Below, one piece after another: positions 38,609 to 49,680 of a stretch of DNA of 64,000 bases. Made by a program: the position numbers and the translations under genes. The notes beneath the pieces were generated by a model, which was not told the origin of the DNA, ran no database searches, and saw only the letters and a list, made by a program, of their open reading frames with translations. Numbering within the stretch: position 1 is the stretch's first letter; the number at the start of each line of letters is the position of its first letter. Source of the DNA: Prinsepia uniflora (lineage: Eukaryota; Streptophyta; Magnoliopsida; Rosales; Rosaceae); the NCBI GenBank assembly GCA_032719365.1, contig CM064870.1, positions 22,448,738-22,512,737 of the forward strand, given 5' to 3'.

Positions 38609-41600
38609 AGTGGTATCAGAGCCAGGTTTGCTCTTTTTGTGCGCGCAGGTCGATGGTGTGATGTCTTTTTGGGCTGCAGTTTTGTTGTCAACCTGATAGA
38701 TAGTTTTTGGATTTGAATAGTGGATATAGTGTGTTTGGCCCGATACGCCGTGCGTTAACGTGTTTCGACCCAAGTGGGGTTGTTTGTGATGAACTGGTAA
38801 TGTGGGACCGTCGGTCGGTCATGTGATATTAGATTGTTTTGTTGCTGTGCGCAACGGGGTTCGAGGAACCTCATTTGAGTAATGGTCTAAAAATGTGAAC
38901 CCTAGTAGTGATTGCTAGGGTGAGGGATGTGGGTACCTCGGAGTTAGCCGATGACCTTAGTGGTGGAACCCACATTGAGTTGATGGTAGGATTGGATTTG
39001 ATGTCTATACGATGTCAGGACCGCGAAGTCGGTCAGGTTATGGATTATACTGCAGAGAGCAGTGGGGTTCAGAGGAACCGTAGGGTGTGACTGTGAAACC
39101 CTAATTTATAATTGATGGACTGGAAAAGTGAACTTTAAATGAGAACTTGTGCTGCGACGAGCGGCTGAGGTCGTGGATGACCATGTGGATGACTCTAGTG
39201 AGTCTAGTTAGAATTATGGGATTCGATCTACGGATACGGTTACGAGATAAATATGGAATCCCGAGTTAGACCGGGTATTAGTGTGATGCGTGGATACGAA
39301 TCTCGATGGTGATGACTGTTGGTCGACAGTCGTGTGGAGATGACTGGCTATCGAGGGTATTTAGTGTGGTTGCAGTACTTGAGAATTGGGGGACGTTCAA
39401 GGAGCGTTCATTATCCTGATGTATGGATTGTCAGATTGGTGGTACCCATAGTTGTGGGGTTCGAGTAGAGGTACGAGATCGTCGTTCGGTATGAGTGGAG
39501 ATCCATGGTTGTCAGAATTGCACACGGTGTGCTAGCGTGGATGTTTGTATGTTGGTACTTTTGTGTTGATACTAGTTTGGTTGATAGTGTGTTGGTTCTG
39601 GTACTAGCGCTGGTGCTGGTATCGGTGATTGTGATGACGATGAGCCACGAGTTGGGGTGTGATTCCGTCATGCTGGACATATGTTCCGTATTTGAGGTTT
39701 GGTAATGATTAAGTCATGGACTGGATGGGATCCAGTAAAGGTTGTGACGTGTTGGGATAAGTCCCAACAGTTATGAGATGACAAGTGATGAATGGATAAA
39801 AAGGTATGATTGAGACTTGAGGAATCTTGGGGTGACGTCTCCTGTGTCATGAGAATTAGTGGATTTGGGGAGTTGTTGTCAACTCCGAGATTGGTAAGAT
39901 TGCATATTTCTGATATCCTCAGAAAGTACAAGGAAATTATTGAAATTGGAAAAGTCGGGGAAAATCATTGGTGGTGTTGAGGTGGAATTTTGTAATTGTG
40001 AATAACTTGGAAAACCGAGTGTTGAACTTGTAAAGGTGAGGATGTGGGCAGTCCAGTGGTTGGACTTGACATCTCATTGGGAGCATGTCAGTTTCCAACA
40101 CGGTTGGAACCTTAGCTCCGAGGCGAGTTGTGATTGAGGGATGAGAGGAGTGCTCGTTTCCTCATTGGTGGTAGGTATCCTGAAGTCATTGGGGTTTACT
40201 TCTTATTTTCTGCCCTGGCAGACATTGATTATTGTTACCAGTACGTTGAGCGTGTATTGGTTGGTGGACTCATGATTGACCTTGGGTAATTGGACACAAA
40301 GAGTTGTGTATAATTCTGGATTTGGTGGGGAAAATCGAGGTCATTAGTCCACCTAAGGAAATTTAACGAAGGATTCAAAGAGGGTGTAAGACCCTACGAT
40401 CAGTTTTCAGATGGATTGTTAGCTACGTGAGCATGTGTGGATCCTAGGTGGATCTGAATTGTGATGTTGTGGACATTGGACATGGTGACGATCTAGGATC
40501 GTGATGTTACTTGTTGGATGACGTAGTGATGGATCTGGATCGTGATCTTGATGATCCAGATAGGTGGAGAGTTTATCACTCTTACTTGGATGTTTGAGTT
40601 GAGGATGTAGGGACTAAACTCTTTTCGAAATGAGTCCCATATGTTTTGTTACTCGGGGTGAGTAGGTTTCCGAAGTGGTCGGAATCCTTTCAACCTTAGA
40701 CGTGTGGATATTGGGATTGGATTCCCTATGAAGTCAATCGAGTGTTTTGAGCAGGTAACCGATAGGATCGGTCTTGGTACGTCTCGGTAGACGTGAACGA
40801 GATTTCGGGTTTTGGAATCGAATTTCTGGGTGACGATTCAGGACTCGATTTCGGAGCTCGAAAGTGGATTTTCAGATTTGGGTGCGGAATGGTTATTCCA
40901 ATGCTAGCTTACGAAATAATGATTTTGGATTCGGATTTGGAAATGGATATTGGGTCGGAGTTTTGATCTGTCTGGTACAGAATCTGACAGATGGACTCTA
41001 GAGTAATTAGAACGTGTTTTAACACGACCTAGGTGGTTGTAGGCGGATTGATTGATAGATGTACGTACAAGGTACGTTGTACGAGGATCGATATTGGATA
41101 GGCTGAGTGGTGCCTAGTGACGGTACATGGGATATACTCGTGGTGTGTGATTAAACATGTTGGTAATCGACTTGGTTCCGATATCATTTGTTTGGTTGTG
41201 ATTGTGGACTGGACATTGGATACTGTGCGCTGAGCAGAGTGATTTTGTCGGGTTCAGTGATTGTATGAGCAGGTACTCTTAGCCATGGATGGCTAGTGGA
41301 ACCCTAGTATTGAGATGTGTGATCACTGCTGGGCTGGCATTCAATGTGTTCCAGTTACACCACTTGATTGAGTAAGTTGACGGTATACGTACACTCAGGA
41401 TGAGTGAGTTGGTAGTCAGTGTAACTACGAGTAGCCTTGTGTGATGTTATCACGCCGAGATATTTCCAGAGTCATGGTTCGCTGACGGAGTTGGCGGTTA
41501 TGGACATTGAGATTAATATATGTCGCAGGATTGGGCTTGCCCTGCGAAATGAGATCATGTGGTTGATCTTACGCTACTTTGAGTGAGTGGCAGTATGGGG

Positions 41601-42009
41601 TGATGTCACTGATTAGTCGATGGTTGGAGCTTTACTAGGGTGGTAAAGCTTAGTGGTGACAGTTTGGCTGGTAGTGTCAGCGTGGACTGACAAGTGGGAT
41701 TTGGTGACTACCAATGGGAGCAGATGTAAGGATGTATTAGCAATGGAGAGGAACCGTCTAGCTGAAGGAGCCAGCTTAATTGTTAAGCGATTTTAACGCG
41801 GATCAAGTGATTTTATTCACTCGAGGTGGTCGAGTGTAGTCGATATGACGTAAAACTGTGATGGGATGTCTGGGTACAGACAAATGTTGTTCTAGTTAGT
41901 GGGTGTACAAGTGTACACGTGTTCTGAGACCAAATTGTTTTTCCACGAGGTGGATGTGGAATAAGAAAAGTTGGAATTTCGAGGACGAAATTATTTAAGT
42001 GGGGAAGGT
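38609..42009 (+). other. E2 internal region, non-coding
   Basis: No ORF above about 70 codons and no gag or pol motif in any frame. Several stretches are shared with the E3 interior in inverted orientation: gttagtgggtgtac...gtgtacacg, the gattcgg/gaatccg-rich block near 40800-40930, and the 3' end. It is G+T-rich on this strand. Confidence 0.75.
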
Positions 42010-43552
42010 TGTAACGACCCGTCCCGAGTATCGGGATTTAATATTATTCAATTATGATTTCGAATGACTAATCTGGGATTATTTGAGTGAAGTCGGACGA
42101 ATTGTGCAAAATCACTGTTTTGCCCCTGGGCGTGGGCAAAATGTTGACTTTTTGATTGGGCTGTTAAATGGACTTTGACCGATGACCGTGACGTAGTTCA
42201 GAACGTCACGAGTTCATATAAAAGTGGCACGTTCGATTCCGACATTCGAGGAATAAGTTATGACGTTCGGAAGTTCAAGGGCATTTTCGAAATTTGGACG
42301 AAAATGGGGAATATGTTGACTTTTCGATTGGGAGGCCGGATGACCGAGGACCAAGGACCATTGGGAAGGTCTCGATGCCCTGAGTCCGTAGACAGGGGGC
42401 ACGCGTAAATCGAAGTTCGAATGACCAAGTTATGGGTCTAGATGCATGAGGGACATTTTGGTAATGTGCCAAGCGAGGGAAAAATGGTAATTTTGGCGGT
42501 TTATTTTGAACAGCTGTGAGTTGGAGCCTTGTTGAACTGAGTGGATGACTTGTGTGATCTGTCCAAGAATTGTTTAGTATTGTTAGTAACATGGGGGAAG
42601 GAATTGTTAAATGAATTTGAAGTAGTGGACACCATTGATACTGTTGTGAGTTCCATGTGGGGAACAGAGTGCACTGGACTGAGGAATTGTTTATGCAATT
42701 GGGAATATTGATCAGATCACGAGTGACTGAATGGTTTGAAATGTGGAAATCGTTGCTGGAAATGTGGAGTGATGAGAGAAACAAATGGAGAGGAAAATGG
42801 GGAGACTGAGGGGAAGTTCACCCAGAAAACCCGAAACTGTGTTAAACAAATTCAAATTTTCAATTCGAGGTTTTGGGCCAGCCCAAGGCAAATTGATGTT
42901 TCATTTTGTTCTCTAGGATCAATTCCAGTCGTTCCAGTGCAAGAAGGAGGTAAATTGATGTTGTTTTGGCTTCGAACGGACTTGGTTACAGAAACGAAAA
43001 ATCGAGCTTGAGTCGTGAATTTGGAAGGGTTAAAGGGATGACGTGAGAATCAAGCTTATACGGACCCTATGAAGCCTCTGAGTGGATCAATTTCAAGAAA
43101 CCAATCGAAATTTCTCGAGAATGGTGAATGAACAGTGTTCGTCTATTCTTCAATGTTCGACTTCGAATTGTCTGGATTAAGGTGAGTTCTTACATATTTG
43201 AGGTCTCAGAACCTTAATTAGACACAAAGCAATACTTTTAATGAAGAGGTTAGTGACCCTCTAATGTGATTTGGACAGGATTGGGAGTCCCAGTGATAGT
43301 GGTATGGCTAGGGAAGGCCGATGGCGCTCCTATCGAGGCGCATGGTTAAACGGTCTGTGAGTGGACTTTGGTTTTATAAATTCTATGCATGCTTAACTGT
43401 TTTTATATGGATCATGATTGTGATTGTATGATGTTGATTTGGATATTGGTAAATTATACGGTTTCACGTATTTCGAGGCGATTTACGTGCTTGCACGTAA
43501 ATCGAGGTTTTTCTAGTTTTACATTGATTTTCCATACTTAAGATGACATGAC

Positions 43553-46485
43553 CCATCCCAATCCCCTCGGGATTAGTGCGGGATGACCCTGCTCCCGTCT
43601 GACACGAAGTGTCAGACAAGGGATATTTCCGACCTTTGCCCTCTTGGGCCATCAGAATACGCCATGATCCGTTGGAGGTATGTGATATCTCGGTCTCTGC
43701 TACAGTCCACATCTGACGTCAACCTGAAGGGCAGGCAAAACATTAAAAGCTGTGAGTGGACAAAACAACCAGTTTATAAAAACATTTCATAAGAAGACAT
43801 TTGTACCCTTCAATAAAAAGCATGCATGCATTCGAAAACCATTTAACCAAATGGACCACATGTGGGAACTAAGCCCAAATCAGAAATAACCAAGGTCGAA
43901 AGGACAACCATGAAATCAACAATATGGGCCACTGCCCAAGTCCATAAGAAAACCAATAAGGGACTCAGCCCATAACCATAAACGTACTGAATCCAAATAC
44001 ACGAGCCACTGCTCAATTCTGTGCACACCTGTGCACACCACATATCACATCCATATATCATATATACATATAAGTCACACACCCAACCCTGTTCCGTTAT
44101 CCAAAGCTACGTGCGTGCTACCCGGGTCTCAATCCGAGTCTTCTCAAACTCAAGGTCAATGTCCGCAGACCACTGATCCTATTCGAGGTAATAGTAACTA
44201 TAGCCTTCCTGAGAGTAAGGAACTCAACTGGGGGGTGACTCCACTCAGTCGATGCTCCATGACTACTCCGGGGTCCACCTAGGCCAACGACCCTCCCCGG
44301 AGGAGATAATAGAAGTAAAGGAAGGTATATGAAAATATATATACATAACACAATATCCATGCCCAGTTCCCCTGAACCGTCATGATCCATAATATCCATA
44401 ATCCAGGTAACATGCCGGTTCCCATAAACCGTCATGTACCGTAATAACATAACCAGGGTAACATGCCGGTTCCCATAAACCGTGATGTACCATAATAACA
44501 TAACCGAGGTAACATGCCGGTTCCTATAAACCGTCATGTACCGTAATAACATAACCAGGGTTCATACCGGTCCCCATAATCCATCATGAACCACGATACC
44601 ATCACAAGGGTTCATGCCGGTTCCCATAAACCGTCATGAACCGGGAAATCCATTTAAGGTTCCCTGACCTGAAATCAAAACCGTAAAGTAACCTGGGTCT
44701 CGTGCCCGAACATAGGACATCAGCTGGGCACCGTGCCCGATATCTGAGGTCATATGCCCGAGACAAAACCAAATGGGTCTCATACCCGAGTTTATCCTTT
44801 TGAAATCCAAATCGAATTCCTTAAAACAATTAAGGAAATACCGACCCGTATAAGCACCGTATAAAGCCGAAACCTCGAAATACGTGCTTATACGTAACCA
44901 CATACAAATGCACCCATGGCATTATCGAACATGTATTAAAACATATAATAAACATTTATGCATGCACCAATTTAGAAAGTCAAGGTCCACTCACATACCG
45001 TCCGAGCTATCGCCTCGATTTACGTGCCATACGGCTCTCCCGAGCCAATCACCATCATCGGGACTCCTGAACCTGTCCAAATCGTAATAGAAGGTTACTA
45101 AATACTTAATTAACCTCCCACTAAAGCCCCGTAATTTTCCTGAACTTTTAGCTATTTTTAAACCGACCCTAAACCTTCCGATGCCCCGAAACATATCGAG
45201 ACGGTGTCTGATTGACACGAGACCAGTCCCAAAATGTTCGTTACATCGAATAAATGATTTCATATGTTGAACACTTCCCCAAAGAACACGTCACGCGCCG
45301 GAACGAGCCCTTAGAAGAGACTGCGCGTGGGATTCACGCGCCCTGCACATTCTTCTTCTTCCTCAGGTGAACTAGCCGGTCCCCCTGGTTCGAACCGAAC
45401 CGGACCAGCCTGACCGGTCCAGGTGTTTTCCCTCGTCATTTTTGGTCTGTTTGCTTCCATTTTAATTCCATTAATCCTATTTTCAAGTTTCCTATCCAAT
45501 CCAATGAAGAAAACTAAGAAAAACCCTACAAAACTAGTCCGTTCAATCCTCCCCTAATCGGTCTAAGTTTTCCGATTATCCCCAGGGCAGTACCGCCCTT
45601 CACAGCCATAAAAAACGGTCCCCTCACTCTCCTAACATCTTAATAATCTCAACCAAACCATCCAAAACGGGCCCTAATGTAAAAATTGAATTAAAATGAA
45701 AATGGAGCCTTACCGAGTTCCTTCTCGGGTTCATGGCTCCGCCGTCCACGGCGGCGTGCCCTTGGTCAGTCACCATCGTCCACCGGTCCTCTCCTCCCTC
45801 TCTGTTCTCTCAGGTATCATCTGGGGTCAAGGGTTTGGTATTTGGGGTAAAGGGTGGATCAGATTTTTGGGTTGGAAAGCAAATGGAGGATGAATGATCG
45901 ATGAAGGGAATGGTGGGTGCTTGAATGTAAAAGGTTGTCCAGTGGATGAGTGACACTTGTCACTCATCCATTGGGCAGCACAGAAATATCTGGGCCCCAC
46001 TTCAGTCCAAAAGTCCCTCGCTTCCTAATTCGTGCAATAGTGCACTTGAACTTCCGTGAACCGTAACTTCGCCGTCGAACGTCCGAATTCGACGTGCCGC
46101 CTGCCTATAGATTCGTATCGTCCCGATCTACGCAATGGTCCTCGGTCCTCGGCCATTGGACATCCCAGTCAAAAAGTCAACATTTGCCTCTTTTTAACCA
46201 AAATTACTCAAATGCCCCTAAACTTCCGAAGGTCATAACTTCCTCCTCGAACGTCGAAATTGAACGTACCACCTGTCTATGAACTTGTGACATCACGAAC
46301 TACGTCACGGTCATCGGTCAAAGTCTGTTTGACCGCCCGAAGGAAAAGTCAATGTTTTACCCACGCTAGGGGCAAAACGATCATTTTGCATCGTACGTCC
46401 GATTTCGCCTAACTAATCACCGATTAACCTCACTAATCATGATTAGTCACTCATCTAATCTAGGAATTCGGGACGGGTCGTTACA
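43553..46485 (-). repeat. E3 3' LTR
   Basis: Minus-strand LTR TGTAACGACCCGTCCC...TCATGTCA. It carries arms at 43752-43761 and 44985-44994, a 51-bp minisatellite at 44355-44650, the hairpin at 43597-43617 and a degenerate U3 palindrome at 46287-46308. Confidence 0.95.
44355..44650. repeat. 51-bp minisatellite in E3 3' LTR
   Basis: About six units with catgccggttcccataaacc and gtcatgtacc, spaced 51 bp (44410, 44461, 44512). The unit is a multiple of three, which creates long spurious repeat-encoded ORFs. Confidence 0.92.
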
Positions 46486-49400
46486 ACCTTCCCTCCTTAA
46501 TTAATTTCATCCTCCAAATTCCAACCGACCTAAATCCAACCATTCCAACCGACCTATATCCAACCGTTCCTCCCTCCTTAATTTAGTTTCGCTCTCGAAA
46601 TTCCTACTATCCTGATTCCACATCCACCCCGTGGAAAGTAGAATCGACACCGAAACTCGTGTACACTCGTACACCCACTAACCAGAACGATACTCGTCTG
46701 CAACCAGACGTACCACTAATACTCATGTCGTATCGACTACACTCGACCACGTCGAATGATAGTAGCCATACGTCCCGAATTGACACCACTTGTCAAATCT
46801 ACCGAGTCGCTGACACAACCAACTAGACGGTTCCTTTCTCCACCACTAACTATCCTGACGTCTGCTCCCTCTAGGAGTCATCAGACCACACTCAACGATC
46901 CACGTTGACACATCCCGACAATCTGTCACCACTTGACAGTCGCTAGTCGAAAACTAACACTATACCCATTTGTGGTTACACTAACCAACAACTTACTCAA
47001 CTTGAGTTTACATTTACCAACCCTCACACGACCTGTGTGTAACTAGACCCACCAGAAATACTATGACCCACTGCACAGTATCCACGTCCTCGACTCATCC
47101 AATCGTATCGGAACTAAGCCGACTACCAACACACTCACCAATGTACCCCTGACATAACCTATATACCGTCACCAGACACGACAAGTCTGCCCAGTATCGT
47201 ACCTCGAACAACGTACAAGGTACGTACATCTACCCATCAACTATTTTCAAATCCGAATCCGAATCCGCAATTTCGTAAGAAATCCCGAATCCAGAACCCA
47301 GAAATCAAATCCATAACCATGTCCAAATCCGAATCCGAAATAATCATTCCGTAAGCTAGCATTTGGAATAACCATTCCGAACCCAAATCCATAAAAGGAA
47401 ATCCATTGTCAAGCTCCAGAATCAAATCCTGAATCGTCACCTAGAATCCAATTCCAAAACCCAAATCCAAAAATCCGCTGTCAAGTTCCAAAATCAAATC
47501 CTGAATCGTCATCCAGAAATCCGATTCCAAAACTCGAAATCTCATTCACGTCTACCGAGACGCACTATAACCAAACCTATCGGATACCTGTTCAAACGAT
47601 TACCTCAATAAGTTCGATTGAGTTCCTAGGGAAGCCAATCCCAATATCAACACATCCAAGACTGACAAAATCTGATCTCGTCGAACACTTACTCGGGCGT
47701 AATATATCGTACGGGATTCACTTCGAAAAGAAGTTCATTCCCAACATCCTCAACTCAAACTATCCAAGTAAGATTGATAAACTCTCCACATGTCTGGATC
47801 ATCAAGATCACGATCTAGATCCATCTCTACGTCAACCGACCATAGACGTCACGATCCCTGATCGTCACGACGTCCAAATTCCTCAACCAAATCCCACATC
47901 GAAACAGATCAGTCAACGACGAGACACGTCGAGATTGTGGGTTCTCTCCACTTACCTCGTATCGATCCTTGTCATTCCACCGAGGAAAATCAAGGATGAT
48001 CCAAGATAATGACAACAAAATCCATCCTACGCGAATGCAACCAAAACTCGCTGCACTCACCACGTCACTTAACCCAACATCGTCTTCCACCAAGTAGAGA
48101 ATAAGAAGTACTTACTCCACCTGATTACCCAAGACAAACCACGGGTCCACCAAACAATACACGATCAGTGTACTAGTGGCAACCAACAACGTCTACATCA
48201 CCAACCTCATCTACATCACCAACCTCATCTATCATCAACAATCATGGTAGAATCTGATAAGTCACCCTAATGAATTCGAAATATCCATTACCAATGCGAA
48301 TACCCGCATTTCACTCGTCACCTCAAGTCCCAACTACTGCTAGATCCTATCCAGTCTATCACTATCAGTGATCCACCCCCGGAACACAAATACCAAACAT
48401 ATGCCCATCACGACAGAGTCACACCTCGACTCGTAACTCATCGTCATCACAATCACTGGCACCAGCACCAGCACTAGTACCAGCATCAACGCACTATCAT
48501 CAACACTATTATCAATATCAGCATCGGCACACCATGTGCAAAACTGACAACCTTGGATCTCCGCTCATACCGAGCGACGACCCCGTACCACTGCTCGAAT
48601 AGGAAAAACTCTGCCTCCCTCGTACCCAACAACTCTGAGTACAGTCACCCTGATAACTCATATGAGAAAAGGAAACGTCCCCGATTCCCAACAACCGTAA
48701 CTACAACCACTCTCGGTAATAGCGCCTGCCACAGACTCGTGCAGATCGAAATACCAGACATCACGATCGAGATTCGCATCCAACGGAATCAATCAATCGT
48801 ACAAACTACTCCGTATCCCCGCTTTGGGATTCCATCGATAAGTACCAACCCTGATAACTTGTCCAAATCAAACTCTAACCAGTCGAAACTTAACTAAACC
48901 AAATGTCGTCTACCAGGTCGCCCAAGACCTTAGTTGTACCAACAATCCATCACAACCAAAGTAGCACGACAACCAACTAGGTCTAACCGATAAGTACAAC
49001 CTCGATTGTAGAGTGCAATCCCAACATAAGATGATATGACTAAACCGACTAACGAATCCAAATCCGAATAGTCGTCCAAGTCAAACCACTCGTTAACTCA
49101 CATTTCCGAACCATACACTCAAGGTAGGGTTTCACAATCGCACCTAGAGTTCCATTGAACCCAACTGCATAAGGTAGTATAATCAATAATCTGACCGACC
49201 CCGCGGTCTGGACATTGTAAAGACGTCAATCCAACCCTATCGTCAATCCAACTAGGATTCCACGAATCTGACTGTTAACTGCCATAAGTAGTAAATCCAT
49301 TTAACTCAACCAAATCCGATCATCGGATGGTCACAACACCAAACTATCGTCGGAACCAATCCTACGACATCGTGAAAGACGATCCCAACTAACCGTCTCG

Positions 49401-49680
49401 ATCCCAACTAACCGTCTCACGATCAAAATGCTAACGTACGAATACGTAAATCCTTCCGTAGGGTCCCACACTGTCAACCCTGACAGAACTATGGCAACCT
49501 CGACATCGAGTACCGAACCAAGACATTCCACGATTCCATCCTACTAACTATCGTACCGGCACCCTAACTATCAGGTTGATCACGAACTGTAGCCACTTGA
49601 GATATCACATCCTCGACTTGCGTACATTCCAAGAGCTCCACGGTTGCTCGAATAGAGACAACCCCGCTCTGATACCACGT
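46486..49680 (-). other. E3 internal region, non-coding
   Basis: No plausible ORF. It is homologous in patches to the E2 interior. It includes a 73-bp tandem duplication (about 47408-47550) and a duplicated purine-tract module next to the 3' LTR (46486-46525 and 46568-46606). The primer site is at its right end. Confidence 0.8.

Noticed and set aside
38885..39705. Short ORFs in the E2 interior as possible gag remnants
   Set aside because: No zinc knuckle, protease or RT motif could be matched, and frames are broken every 60-70 codons.
42275..42784. 169-codon minus-strand ORF
   Set aside because: Lies wholly inside the E2 3' LTR U3 region. The composition follows the duplicated LTR sequence and the homologous LTRs break it.
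44118..44552. 144-codon repetitive ORF, and its copy at 50293-50688
   Set aside because: The 51-bp minisatellite is a multiple of three and stays open by chance. There is no start context or domain, and it is antisense within an array.
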